Origin: Aphis gossypii
Lineage: Eukaryota; Arthropoda; Insecta; Hemiptera; Aphididae
DNA: 64,000 nucleotides
Assembly (NCBI RefSeq): GCF_020184175.1
Contig: NC_065531.1
Span: 42,181,213 to 42,245,212 of the forward strand
Reading direction: 5' to 3'
Below the pieces are notes generated by a model. That model worked only from the letters and a program-made list of their open reading frames with translations, searched no databases and had not been told where the DNA came from. A program made the position numbers and the translations under genes. Positions 49,010 to 62,040 of the stretch are shown one piece after another. How positions within the stretch are numbered: the first letter of the stretch is position 1; each line of letters begins with the position of its first letter.

Positions 49010-50775
49010 TTCAAATAATTATAAATTGAGTTTTTTGACAAATGGGAGCGATAAATGTGTTGATATTACAATGATGAGTGTGTTTCTTTTTGTACGAGTA
49101 CACAACAGTTTATCTATAAAATTCTCCGAAAATTGGATCTAGCTTGTATGTTAGAGAGAGATAAAAAATGTCCAGTATTTTCTTATAATTGGTAAACAAA
49201 CAAAAAAATAAAGAAAAAAAGAGAACTTTTACTCTAAAATAGATTTTTACTAAATTAATATATTTATTTTATTATAATTCAAAAACATAACATTAGAAAC
49301 TTGAAATTTTCACTAAATAATTATTTTATCATTTTTTAAGAATAGTAAAATGTTGAGTTTTTAAGCTATTTATAGACAATTGAATTTATGGATTTTTATT
49401 TTTTGTATAAATATCAATGAAAAAAAAATAGTCTTTTGAATGGATAAAACTACTTGAAAATTGAACATAAGATTTCTCATAAATGGTTCCTTTCTCAGTT
49501 AAAAAATATCGAATATTTATAATAATTTAAAAGTAGAATTTTGACAAAATTCGTGAACATTTTGAAAAATATAAGTTACATTATAGTTAAAAATATATAA
49601 TAATTATTTTGCTTATACCTAACATTTGCAAATTGAATACAAAGACCTCTTTAAAATGTTCAACCTATATATTATATATACATAAAAATTATCAAAAAGC
49701 TAAATTAATTTTTTATGAGCATTTGAAATTCAATTTTTTACAACATTGGATATTCGTCATTATAATACTTTATATATCTAACTATTTCTTTCAAAATGAA
49801 TTTTGTTTTTTGCTGTAATTCAAAAACGAATAAATGTAGATACTAAAATTTTAACAAACTGTTCATTGTTTATATTATATTTTCATTATAATATGATACA
49901 ATTTTTAAAATATCGTAACTCTTTTTGTAAGTGTAGCAATTTTTTCAATTTTATTTTCTAAATTGTCTATTAAAAAAATAATTTTTCCAGTTAAAATATT
50001 TGAAAATTGAATACAAGATTCCATTTAAATCATTAAATATATAAATAAATATATAAACACAATTTTTTTATTGCCTATATAATATGCATTTTTTACTAAT
50101 TTTTTAAACAAAATTCATCAAAATTGGAAAAATTGCAAACTATTTTATGGTTAGTAATTCTTAAAAACTTTTCTTTGTATATCTAAGTTAATATAATTTA
50201 ATACGAAATTTGTCATAAATAATATATACTGAAACCATAAAATCTAAAAAATATATAGAGGCAATTATTTTTTATTGGCTTTTTAAGTACAATTTTGTAC
50301 GAAATTACTTATTTAAGCAATAAATAATTATGTTAATTATTTTGTTATAATTTAAAATTTTCACGTATATTATAATATTATGAATTTTACTATTTTTAAC
50401 GATATTTTTGATTTAATTTAAAATAGTATCTATTTATATTATGAATCAGTTTTTGCTGTATTACGCTATTTACAGAAAGAGAAAATTAAATTTCAGGTTA
50501 TATACATTTTTATAATATTATGGTGCTAATGTACATTATTATAATAATTAAATACTAAGTTATTGTAATATTAAGAGTAAAATAAATAGCTTTAATAACT
50601 GTATAGTGTATATACATAAATATATATATATTACGAAGTATACTTGATGATATCATAATCTGACAGACTGTTTCCACTCAGAATCGTTTTTCGTATACAA
50701 TAATATGTCATTGAATACAAATTTAACATACCCATAATAGTGACCCACTCGACACCTAATATTCAGCAGAGCGAT
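49010..50775 (+). repeat. Dispersed repeat family, longest copy (E) with conserved 3' end
   Basis: Starts with AAATGGGAGCGATAAATGTG and TTGATATTACAATGATGAGT, like the starts of the other copies. It ends with a 120-base segment that includes TGTCATTGAATACAAATTTA and GTGACCCACTCGACACCTAA (50700-50760). The reverse complement of that end segment recurs at 59395-59545. This copy suggests a unit of about 1.75 kb. No protein frame survives. Confidence 0.6.
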
Positions 50776-50779
50776 ACCC

Positions 50780-52350
50780 GCTTGCCTTTTTTATTGAAAA
50801 CTAATGGGTTTTGTTCCTTGATTTCTACGCTTTCCTACCCTCTACAATTTGCCAATTTCTAAAATATTTTATTCAAAGTGCCTATTATATTTTAACACTT
50901 ACCTACCTTAATTTGTTTTACTTGCCATAGGAATATTATAAAATATTGAATAATATATTCAATTAATTTTTGTTTTGATTAATTAAAAAATAATTCATTT
51001 TCAATAATAATTGTCTTATAACTGTAAAAGAACTAACAACTAAAAACATATTAAAAAAATGATAGTAATTTTTTTTCGTTCAAAATTAATTAACTTAATT
51101 AATTTAAATTTATAATATCATATGTGGGAAAAATATTATCATATGGTCAATATATTATTATAATAATACTTTAAATATTATTTAAGTGACAAAGTCAATT
51201 TTTAAATTTGTGTTAAAATACATATATATATATATATATTATTATATATTATGTATAATGTATATACTGTATATAACTTGCATATTTGAAATTAAAATAT
51301 ATAATATATATTAAGTATTTTTGAATGATTATAGAAATTCAACATTTTTGATGTACCTATAATACGATCGTAATACACTGTGGCATTGAATTGAATTGAA
51401 TTGAAATAAACCAACATTATTGCATGTTTAAATTATTTCACGAATTTATTCTGAAAATTCATGTTAATAAATAGTAATTAAAGTGATTTAAAAATAGTTG
51501 TTGATATTATATATTAATATAATGATGTGATTCGGAGTATACGAATAAAGGTTTTTTTCTAGTGCTTCACAGTTTTATTATAGATCATACAATTTATGTC
51601 TTGACATTAGAAATATTAATATTATTTGTTGCTAAGTGAGGTATCACTATTATACTATGTTACCATGTTAAGTGTTAGTACATATATATTATATTCAATG
51701 AATGCATAGTATATTTCTTCATGTAAGTACGACGTACCTATATAATATATTTATTGAAATTTATGAATATTAAACTAAAGACATATATAACACTAAAAAA
51801 TATTAATTATCGACTAATTATTGCCTTTTTGTGCAACATTGATTGTAGGATTAAGTTTCATCTAGGTATATTTGAATTTTCAAAGATACATTAATATATT
51901 CAAAAACAGTTGCTTGGAGTGGTCTATGCCATTTTATTTACATAACATAGTTTTTAAAATATAAACTACCAAAAGAAAAAAAAAATTGAAAAATTTTAAA
52001 ATTTTAATACATTGAATACGGTAACGAATACTTGATGTATCAAATCCTGTTACATATTGTGATGTAATTCATTAATACATTTCAAGTAAAGACAATGCAT
52101 ATATTATAATATTATATTTATATAAAAATCATTATATTACTTTGAATTATAAAATTACAATTACGTGAGTGCACGACTATAAATTATAATCAACTTTTAA
52201 GCAAGGTTCGGATTTTATAGCAATATAAATAGAAGTATGCATCCAAAAAAATACGTGAATGTGGCAAAAATGTCAAAAAGTTGTGAGTTTAGAACAATAC
52301 AATTTTGAGAAATACATCCAAGTTTTAAATGTCTCGTCTTCGTATCGCGA
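50780..52350. other. AT-rich stretch, no gene
   Basis: Contains TA-type simple repeats (51220-51300). Nothing else recognised. Confidence 0.55.
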
Positions 52351-52399
52351 AATAAATTATCGATTTATGTCATGTACCTATACGATGTATTATTATTAT

Positions 52400-53640
52400 T
52401 TCGTAATATATCGTTGTACGTCACGTGCAATATTATAACATGGTAGTTCGACGTTACCACACTAAAAACGAGTCTCTGTGCCCTAATGTCGTAACAATAT
52501 TTTAATAAGGCCAATAAGGGTCGTCGTGGTTGTATTATTATACGTCTATAATTCGATGTCATAATATTATAATAAGCGATTTCCGTGTCGGTATCGGTTA
52601 AACGATGATAATAATAATAATACCTACTACGTATTAATGGTTAAACTGCATCACGCGAAGCCTACGATAATAATAATATCATTATCATAATATAATATAT
52701 TATTATATATATATATAATAATATTATATCATTACCTCGGCGGTCGGCTATTATGACTATTATATCATACGCGTGTGCGAACGGTCCATCCCATTGTCGT
52801 CGTGGGGCGAATAATAATAATAATTATTGTTATTAGAATATACCTATTTCGCGTATACCGAAATTGATCAGAAGCTGTGCTAAAACTATTACGGCTGGTA
52901 ATATGTGTATATATATATACATATATATATGCACATGCACCTTCGTGACTTCATATATTATACTAAATATATATATATATTATATAGGTACTCGCGTATA
53001 TTGTACACTTACCGAGTAGTATATATTATTATATAGGTACAGCGTATTACACACTTCCTCGTTATTCATCCCTTACATACGTATATATATATATAAGTGT
53101 GTGTGTGTATATATATATTATATCGTTGTAATCTGCAAATGGATCCGGGGTGTACATGTATCGCGTGGCCGTTTTCTTAAGCTCGCCAACTAAATTATTT
53201 AGTACCGTCCGGGTCATCTGCGCGCGACCGTGCGGCCCGTATAATAATAATAATAATATCGTGTCGCCGATAAACGCGACGACCCGAACGGCTGCGTTAT
53301 TAATAACAATAATACAATATTATTATTACCATTATTACTACAGTCGTCTAATATATTTTGTCCGTCACGTATATAATACGCCGTATGATATAGTATAGTA
53401 TAATATACCGACGATATCACTACAACAGAACCTGTGCGGGATTTGGCTCCTAACGGTATTATTATATCCACAAGTCTACTTTTTAACCGAGCCAATAAGG
53501 TGTATCTAATAAGTAATAACAAAACGGTTAACACCGGTAACGGAAACGACTGAAATACAGAACATTATAATTGCTTAGGTCGTATAACTGAGTGATTTAG
53601 TAGGATTCACATTCCTAGTCTGTTATTCGCGCGTAATGCG
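52400..53640. promoter_or_regulatory. CpG-rich patches interspersed with (ATA)n and (TA)n microsatellites
   Basis: CpG-rich pieces (52730-52810, 53150-53310, 53600-53650) alternate with AAT and TA runs. The pattern suggests an open regulatory or start region, not coding DNA: ORFs on both strands are translated microsatellites (runs of Y and N). No exon chosen. Confidence 0.3.
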
Positions 53641-53717
53641 TCCGCGGCACAATTTTTTCTACAGGAAACTTTTTTTATTTCTATTAGCTAGATTGATAAA
53701 TTACAATTTATGATTTC

Positions 53718-53760
53718 AAAAACGTATAGGTTTTTTATTAGATAAAACCTACGCGTTTTT
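53718..53760. other. Hairpin with 17-bp arms
   Basis: Arms 53718-53734 (AAAAACGTATAGGTTTT) and 53744-53760 (AAAACCTACGCGTTTTT) pair at 16 of 17 positions, including one G-T pair, with one A-C mismatch and a 9-base loop. It is too short for a typical microRNA precursor unless the flanks extend the stem. Function unknown. Confidence 0.5.
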
Positions 53761-53779
53761 AAGAAAACGTTTTAAAAAT

Positions 53780-56090
53780 CGAGCTTTTAACCACTGTGTA
53801 AAAGATTATTTTCTTTCAAGTTTCTAAAAAATCAAATAAAAAAAACCTTCTAAACTGGTCTTATGAAAACTTCAGAAAGTGACGGAGCGTATTAGTATTA
53901 TTTTTATTTTAAATGAGTTGCTTCCGTTTTTTAAAGACACGTTTGAACTGTTACCTTTACGTAACTATTATATTAATCCTATAATAATTCGGACTTCTAC
54001 AACGTTAAATGTATAAAAAGCGAAGCCAAAATAAAAATTACATCAAAAAAGTAAAACTAAAGTACCTGAATCTTAAACACATTTTTCAAACTTGAAACAC
54101 TTTTGCAGCATAGCTTGCGAAATGTATTAATAACGCCCCAATAATTACGTGTAATGCACATGAACTGTAAATGTACCCTGTAAGCTCGTAGAATATTACT
54201 GCTGAAATCTACGTGCCAATGAAAAAGTTTACGATTTTATTTTATTTGATCTGATGCCGGACTATATAATGTGGTTTGGAATTAAGGAACAATGTATTTA
54301 AATATCGTTATTATTATTTTTATTTACTACAACTGATTTGATAGTTGATACTATTGAATAAACCATTTTGATAGAAAAGTAAAATAATGTGTAGGTATTG
54401 GTACTTTTGTGGTGACTTGGAAACGTTAAAAATTAATAAAAATGATATTATAAAATGTTTAAATTTTAGTTAATATCAATTTCTATAATATTTTAACAAT
54501 TTACATAGCATACTACATATAAAATAAAAAAAAAAACTATACTGCGAATAGTTGTAAATTAGTTGCGAAAAAAATGTGTTAATTAATCTTAATTCAAATT
54601 ATTTCGCTAAATCGCAACACACATTTTTTTTATTTAAAAAATAAAAAAATAATAATAATGAAACACGAAAACTTTAAATTCCCATTATATATTTATACAA
54701 ACAATTTCTTGACGATATTATGGTCATGGAAAAAAATAGATATCATTTTTTGTCGTTACTTATAGACCTATAGACTTTGTTTTAGATTTTTTTTATGTCT
54801 TGAGATTGTTCATGTTATATTTTTAATAAATTACATTTAAAATTTAAACTAAAAGTTAATTAGGTTTTTGTCAATGGTTGAAAGTATCAAAAACTATGTA
54901 ATTAATTTTAACGTACCTACATATTATAAAAACTGTTTTGAATTAATTTTTCTCAAATCATTATATACCTACTTAACTTATCTGATTTATGTTTTATATT
55001 TTTTTTGTTTTTTTTGCTTGCTACACTTCAATTATTTATTATTAAGAGAACAATGGATATCTTACAAAAAATTATGTACAATAATCTCAAATTTGCATCC
55101 AACCGAACCAATTCAGTGTTGTTGACTTTAATATTAGTATTAATTAACCTAGCATTAAGATAAAAACTTTACCATTGCGCTCGTACTATAGTTTTTTATA
55201 AATAATTTTTGATTTGTTATGTTTTACATATTTATTTTACCTACTATACATTACTTATTGGCATAACATGGTTAAGCTGACACATACTATATAATGCCTC
55301 ATATTCAAATTGAATAATTGGTTAATTCACTATAATATCATAAAACTAAAAAGTAATAGTATAAAATTGGTTAAGTTGGATGCAAAGTTGTTATGTTGTA
55401 CAAGTGTCCTTACACTTAAACATAAAAACACGTAGAAAACATAAATGCATAATGTCATCTGGATATTAAATTAGAAATTTAACCAAATATATGTGTAGTT
55501 ACGGTATGTAAACATTTAATAACTATAAATATAAATAATTTGCTTAAGACAAAAACCTAAAAATATTAAGGTAGGTAGTCAAATTATTTGTGTATAATGT
55601 TTTGGATTGATGTGCTATAAAACTATAGAATTTTAGCTGTTATAAATTGTAAATATTTTTATTCAAATCTATCTAAATAAAATTTAATCATGTTACATTC
55701 TTTACAGTATCACATACATATTTTACGTAATAATTAATAATAAAATCATGCACACTTGAAACCATTTATCATAATTTATAATTTTATAACACTTTGACAC
55801 AATTAAAAAAAAAAAAAAAATAATATTAAAAACTGAATTGTGCATGTATATTTTGATGTATATAGAGTTTGACAACAATTTATTACTAATTATTTTTCTA
55901 TTTTAATATTGAACTGAAAAAATATGAACAACAAAGGTTATAAGTTTTAAATTTTAAATTTAAGTGCATAACAAAGAGTTGGTTGAGTATATAAAGTTAT
56001 AAAATATAATACTATAATGATCATAAATTTATACTTAGGTTAAATAAAGATATAAAACATTATTATATGGTAGTATAAACATACAGCACC
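53780..56090. other. AT-rich stretch, no gene
   Basis: The ORF at 54868-55125 is a low-complexity hydrophobic frame over T-rich DNA. Nothing else recognised. Confidence 0.55.
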
Positions 56091-56095
56091 GTTTG

Positions 56096-56345
56096 CTAAA
56101 TTATATTATATAAGTCAGATTTTACTATGAAATTTATCATATTTGTGATGTTTCCGGTATTTTGTTCAAATTTGTCGTCCATGTTGATTGGGGTGATATA
56201 TTTTTTGAAGTTATTTATCTATTGGTAGTACTGTTATTACATGTTTAATAGTCAATACAATCCCACAGGTTATGCACTTCAGAGGTCCTTCTTTGGCGAT
56301 TAGGAAGTTTTGGGTTAACCTAGTATGACCTACCCAGAAAGATTA
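56096..56345 (-). pseudogene. C-terminal fragment of an RNase-H-type LINE ORF2
   Basis: The minus strand reads VGHTRLTQNFLIAKEGPLKC, ITCGIVLTIKHVIT, then after frame damage NITNMINFIVKSDLYNII and a TAG stop at 56098-56096. This matches the end of ORF2 in RNase-H-bearing LINEs: GHTRLTH, C-x-x-C...LTVKHI, and a short terminal FLK-x-x-x-LY-x-x-I. Stops and shifts make it a relic. Confidence 0.75.
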
Positions 56346-56807
56346 ATTAACATTTTATCTCTTTAGTTAAAATAAGGATTTTTACAATTATGAATTGATT
56401 TTATACTACTGTTCCTATTGTTCAGTATGATATACATTATACGTATCTAATACACAAATGTCAATATTTTTAAAAATTATGATAAATATAATATAATATT
56501 ATCTTTATGAATTCAACATTTAGTTTTTTGTATTGGTTATATGTAAACTTTAGTTATTAGAACTTCTTAAAAATATGCCTCTTACTAAACTATAGGCATT
56601 CCAACATAATGTAAATATATTTTATTGAAGCAATTTATTCACTTAATCGCATTTTTAATAATTTTCATCCAAATGTACTGGATTTATATTTTTTATGTGG
56701 TACATATTTAATTAGTGATTATATCCATGTTTGTTTTTCTCATCAAATTGCATCAAATTGTTTGTTGTTTGTTGTTAGTTTTTATTTTAATTTAATTGGT
56801 ATTTATG

Positions 56808-57638
56808 CACTACGACACGATTGAGCATAAAAGACCTTTTTTGCGAAATAATTGAGCAAATTTGTCGGCGTATCAAAGGAAATCGAAATACAAAAGAAAA
56901 CCTACACGATTGAGCATAAAAACTCTGCAACGTTGCCCATTTTCAATTTTAAACTATATTATACAAAAATATTTATTTAAATGATTACAATAATACAAAA
57001 TACAACATGTCAAAAAAACAACATTATTTCATAGTCAATAAAATATAGTCACATTTCATAAATCTGTTTGATAAAAATATTATTAATTATAGTTATGAAA
57101 GTAATAAAATCGAAATATGGTGTCTATAAGTTTCAATAACATTACATTTATCTTACAATGAAAAATTATTGCTGAATATTTATTACCTATTGGTGCACAT
57201 CCATCTTAAAAGATTATCTTTTCGTTCTCCAATTAATTTATATATTTTGTATAAATTCACTTTGACCAATTATTTTTACCTCTTTCTGACAAAATAACTG
57301 TTATACTTTCTGAATCCATATTAAAAAAAAATAGACACTATACTAAATGAAAATATGAAAGTCTGTATGTGACACGACTACTTATAGGTGATCGAACACT
57401 GATATTATTTCTATAATAATTTTGAAATTGTATCTCAATTATCTTATATATTTTGCTTCTATATTCATTACGTCGATAGCAATATATAACGTGAATATTT
57501 TAATCGATAACATTGTCGATAAGGGATTGGATCAGAATAATTGGTGTAATAATGCGTGAAAATAATAAATTACAAAATTTTGCAACGTGAATGTGGCAAC
57601 GTCACATAAAATATTCCATGCTCAATCGTGCTTTACTG
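56808..57638. mobile_element. Terminal-inverted-repeat element, CACTA-like start (831 bp)
   Basis: The left end is CACTACGACACGATTGAGCA; the reverse complement of the right end is CAGTAAAGCACGATTGAGCA. The shared ACGATTGAGCAT core is exact. A second direct copy, ACACGATTGAGCATAAAA, lies inside at 56907-56924. No target duplication is evident. The CACTA start hints at the CACTA/Chapaev group, but without a transposase this is tentative. It lies between two minus-strand LINE relics. Confidence 0.55.
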
Positions 57639-57679
57639 TCTTTTATTAACCTGTTTTTTTTTTTTTTTTGGAGTCTCCT

Positions 57680-58165
57680 ATGGTTTTGGAGGACTTTTCT
57701 AAAATTAATGGATTTCTATTAGTGGTTGATTGGGCGTGGAATCATTAGTAGTATTTGCAATATAAATTGTGCTATAGTTATCAGGCGTTGGCAGATCGAT
57801 TGTAATGCTTCAATAATGCAAACATTTGATGCTTTTATTTTACTCCATATTTGTATTCCGAAGTTCAAACTGGTCTTATAATAATTGTTTTCTATACTAA
57901 TATTTTTGTTTTTTAAGTTATTTTTTTTATTTTAGTGAAACATTTAATTTATGTATTATTGAGTTCATTATTTTTTTCAGTTCTATTTTTGTATTTTGAT
58001 ACTCGACTGTGGTAAATATTTCATCTCAAAATATTCCTAGGTATTTTGTGAATTATTTAATTGGGATTGGGTTGTTGTCATATTTGATCTGTGGACATTA
58101 TTTCATGTCCAAGCTAAAGTTACTCGTAATTTATTTTGATTTCAATTTACGTCCATTATATAGGC
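57680..58165 (-). pseudogene. Jockey-like LINE reverse-transcriptase C-terminal relic
   Basis: The minus strand reads ITSNFSLDMK, stop, CPQIKYDNNPIP, then KYLGIF, stop, NTKIELKKIMNS, and further on IRPV, stop (in place of W), T. Then come SNVCIIEALQSICQRLITIA and KVLQNHRRLQ. In order these are the Jockey ORF2 blocks NNTIIP, VKYLG, TKR-x-EL, RP-x-WTYG, SN-x-x-x-IQ-x-x-QS-x-x-LR-x-IT-x-A and H-x-NPLA. Several stops show it is dead. With the 831-bp element removed, it could be continuous with the relic at 56096, but the block types suggest two different LINEs. Confidence 0.7.
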
Positions 58166-58169
58166 ATGC

Positions 58170-59390
58170 ACCTGTCATCTGTTTTAAAATTAATTTATCT
58201 TTAATTAGATTTTTTATTGTACAATCAAATTATTATAAACGGTAAAGACTGTTCAGCTGTTCGTAAATGAATGCTCATTTATCAATAAAATATTTTCGGT
58301 TTTAACTACCGTAGTTCATATTATATTTTTATTTTAAATTTAACTTCTATGGTATTTAGAATAATTTAAAAAAGTCGAAAATAAAGTTTTTAACTATGGC
58401 CAATGACAGTATCTGGCTTTTATAATAATATGATGTTTACAAACTTTCGTAATATATTAATTAATATTATTTATATATAAATATGTAAGTGTGAACTATT
58501 TATGAGAGTTATTTAATTATGTGTTAAATTTCTGTATTATTCTTGGATTATGAATTCATTGAATGTAATCTTTGTTGGATTATGTAGGATTCAAAACTAA
58601 CAAACTTCAGATACTGCATATACTGCATACTATGTTATTTAATTTAAAATTATAATTTACTATAAAAAGTTAAAACTCGAAGATAAATAACTTTATTATA
58701 CTATCACTGGGACATTTGTAATGTTTGAATTGAATTTCGGTATATTTCGAGATTGTAAATTCAATAACAATAACTCACAATAAACCTGTGATAGGACTGT
58801 GAGGGTTTGTTTGTACGTGAATTGGCTAGTGGACATTGAAAATTATACCATCAGATATAAGTTTTAGTACGTTGGCGTTATTAAAAGAGTCTGCATTCAA
58901 CTAAAGTAGTATCCAACGAGGCTATATGGCCATTGGCTATAGAGTTTTAAATCTTTGGTTGTGTATCTTCTAATAACTATTATCTAGATGCTGTATTACA
59001 TATTTATGTATACATTAAACTTCTATATTATAAAACTAATACCTATAACCAAATATTTAGGCAAAATTATTATTTTAAAAAATAATAAAAATTATTATTA
59101 ATAATATAGAATAATAATAATAATTATTATTTATTAAAATTATTTTGTAATTTAAATTTCAAATATTAAATATTTGTATCTTTTCAGTGCCTATCTGTTT
59201 TGGTTTTAATTTTTATTATTTGTATAAATAATATCAAAAAAAATATTAACATATTTTTAAGTACTTAATATACAAATACTTGTGAGAATAAAATCGGTTC
59301 AACGGTGATTGGTTTGGTTAATTTTGTAAAATACTGTGTTAAAGTTTTAATCGTCAATTAAATCGAGAAAAAATAAATAAAAGGTCGCAA
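58170..59390. other. AT-rich stretch, no gene
   Basis: Includes AAT/ATT runs at 59090-59130. Nothing recognised. Confidence 0.55.
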
Positions 59391-59394
59391 AAAA

Positions 59395-59545
59395 AAAGGT
59401 TGGCAACCGCTCTCCTGTACATTAGGTGTCGAGTGGATTACTATTAAGGGTGTGTTAAATTTGAATTCAATAATATATCATTGTATACGAATAACTTCTG
59501 AGCAGAGGCGGTTTGTCTGTCTGTATCACGAAGTTTATTTCGAAT
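59395..59545 (-). repeat. Dispersed repeat family, 3'-end fragment (copy F, opposite orientation)
   Basis: ATTAGGTGTCGAGTGG, then GTGTTAAATTTGAATTCAAT and CATTGTATACGAATAACTTC, match the reverse complement of 50640-50765 in order. Copies D and E begin with a TGAGCGGAG-like motif that also occurs near this end (CTGAGCAGAGGCGG), hinting at inverted termini. Confidence 0.65.
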
Positions 59546-59948
59546 AACGTTTTTTGATATAGCTATTAAAATTATTTATTTAGTTTGTAATATTATATAA
59601 ACCACAATAAACAAAACCACCATTAAAATTATAATCCAAGCGTTTTATCGACTACTTATCATGTACACAATAATGTAAAAACCACATATTATTGTAAAAT
59701 TAATGTATTCATCTCTCCACACAGAATCTAAAATAATTTGATAGATATGTATAATATTAAATATTATCCCGTGAGCTGGTTTTATATATTTCTCCATCAT
59801 TACATTCATACTATATACAGTGTAAAGCAATAATCATGTTTAACTAAAAGATTTGTTTATTATGTATTTATGTATGTGAGACGTATTATAAACATAGTGT
59901 AATAAAATATTATAATTGGTTACATTATATATTTAATGTTTTTTACAG

Positions 59949-59990
59949 ATGAACACTGCATGTAGAGGGTACACATTGAGATATGCAACG
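59949..59990 (+). CDS. 42-bp micro-exon of an unidentified plus-strand gene
   Basis: A near-ideal acceptor (TTTTTTACAG, ending 59948) and donor (GTGAGT, from 59991) bound 14 codons: MNTACRGYTLRYAT. This is the only one of three frames that is open. Both ends are phase 0 if it is coding, and it may hold the initiator ATG. The neighbouring exons were not found; the CpG-rich island at 47.2-47.6 kb could be the upstream start site. Product unknown. Confidence 0.5.
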
Positions 59991-59999
59991 GTGAGTGTA

Positions 60000-61090
60000 C
60001 AAAGTTGTTTCATAAAAGCTTGCTCTAATGAAAAAAAGATGAACGTAAATGTTAATGAGTAGATCTTCAATTAAAACGATTGTTTATTTTGTTCTCCGTT
60101 TTGTTTAAATAAAACGTTAATAACACTTTAATGACGACTGAGATAACTAAAAAATAAATACAAATAACAATGCTACTAAATTCACACGATTCAACGGCTT
60201 TAATAAATTGATATTATTGTAGGTAAAATTGTTTTAGCTAACTTTTTTTGCTGGTAAAATTTAATAATTAATGAACCATACTATGTTTGCTAAAATTGTA
60301 TTTATTATTAAAAGATATAACAACACTAATAAAATAGTTCCAATCCCATCGTATTTTTCATAATCACGGTCGTTTTAACGGAGTGTCGTAACTATTTTTT
60401 TTTTTTAATTTAGAAATTAATTTAAGCATATTATATTGTCTTATATCTAAAAGAAAATATCCACGTTTATAAAATATATTGATAACGATAATAAATATTT
60501 GTTTACCCTTAAAATATAATATGTCAATATATTAATATTTAATACTCCCACATCGTAGAACTGTACACTCGACATATGCACGACTATAAATGAAAAATGA
60601 AATGACTTAAATACAATTGTTCACATATTAAAATAATTAAATATAAACGTAGCATAAACACATCAAAGTATTTTATATTGACGTATCTATACACTACACA
60701 AATTATTATATTATACAAGACTAAAACATAATATATATAAAGAATTTATATACTTCTTAGTTGGTAATAGTGCTATATAGTATGGATGTTTGAGCGATTT
60801 TGTCTTTCAACACACCTCAAGCATAATATACCCTACCCAATTATACCATTTTCAACCACAATAATATAATAATAAATAACGTTAAAAGTTTGACATACAC
60901 CATCAACTACACTTAAAATGATACAATAACATTTTACTAAGGTTTTAATTGGTTATTCCAAAATCTAAACATTGTACAATAAACACAAATAAATTGTCTG
61001 TAAATAGATTAAATTTTTAATAAGCGTTGAATAGGTGTATGAAATTATTGTCGCTACACTTTCAAGAAACATGACATGAATAATATTGGC
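60000..61090. other. AT-rich stretch, no gene
   Basis: Likely intronic if the 59949 micro-exon is real. No exon recognised. Confidence 0.45.
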
Positions 61091-61114
61091 GACTGATGTA
61101 TATTCTATCTTTAC

Positions 61115-61159
61115 GATCTGCCTGGTTTGTAATTCTTGGAAAACGGGCGGCGTGTTCAT
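61115..61159 (-). CDS. Candidate first coding exon (15 codons), minus strand
   Basis: ATG at 61159-61157 opens MNTPPVFQELQTRQI, followed by donor GTAAAG (61114-61109). A CpG-rich stretch at 61290-61860, suitable as a promoter, lies upstream on the same strand. The frame stays open past the donor for a while (to 60965), so an unspliced 64-codon ORF is the alternative. Product unknown. Confidence 0.3.
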
Positions 61160-61289
61160 CGGTTGGAAGTGATAATAATATTTATTTTAATAAGGCTCAT
61201 GTTTCTTAGAAAATTTCATTGCACTGTACATAAGCGCATTTGTGGATGAATATATATTACATTGTATACATTTAAAATATAATATTTAT

Positions 61290-61860
61290 TTCTACACTCG
61301 AAAATATATAACACGATTGAAAGTTGTGCTGAAAGTCCGACGACTTGATGAGGTTGTAGCGTAAAACACAAGTATTACCTAACCTAACATCGGTGAAGAC
61401 CGTTGTAAAACAATCCAAAGAATGATGATTATTGAAAAATATCGCCAGTGTACTGACACAAGTATAAAATACATTAAAATTATAATATGGTTGACGACCA
61501 CCCATCGATCTTATCATAGTCGTCGATGTTCGGAGAACCGTATAGGCTTATAGAACCTCACTAAAGCGATTCATTAAGTACCCACATTTATGGACGGATG
61601 AGTTCGAAAAGTTGTTACACAAAACATGTATCGAACATCCTTGAGGTTTAATATCTGAGCGGATGAAGGGGGCCCGATCGCGATAAACACGGTCAAAGGT
61701 CTTGTCGATCTTACGCCTGGTTATTTACGGTGTAGCTTAAATTTTTAGTCTTACGCAACGGTTGTCGTGGTCATTCGATATTCGTTTTTGCGCTAATTTT
61801 TTTTTATTACTAGGCGACTAAGGACTGAAAGTGCGACAAGATCCTGAACATTAATCTTGG
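61290..61860 (-). promoter_or_regulatory. CpG-rich stretch, possible promoter
   Basis: CpG content is well above the flanks, with sequences such as CCGATCGCGATAAAC. It sits just upstream (minus sense) of the candidate exon at 61115-61159. The ORF at 61517-61272 has no recognisable domain. Direction is inferred only. Confidence 0.3.
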
Positions 61861-62040
61861 TATACAAACAATTGTTTTTGCGGCACTGTGTATATTATAA
61901 TATTATACAGAAAGTTTTATTAAGGACTATGAGTTTGATTTTCTCTTCTTGTGTTGTTAATTTAAAAAGACACTTATAGGTAATCACGTTATTGCGTAGG
62001 AAATTCGAAGAACTACTTATCTTTTACGATTTTCTTACCA

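Noticed and set aside
53150..53534. 82- and 106-codon ORFs around 53.3 kb
   Set aside because: They translate AAT/TA microsatellites into runs of N, I, Y and L and overlap on opposite strands.
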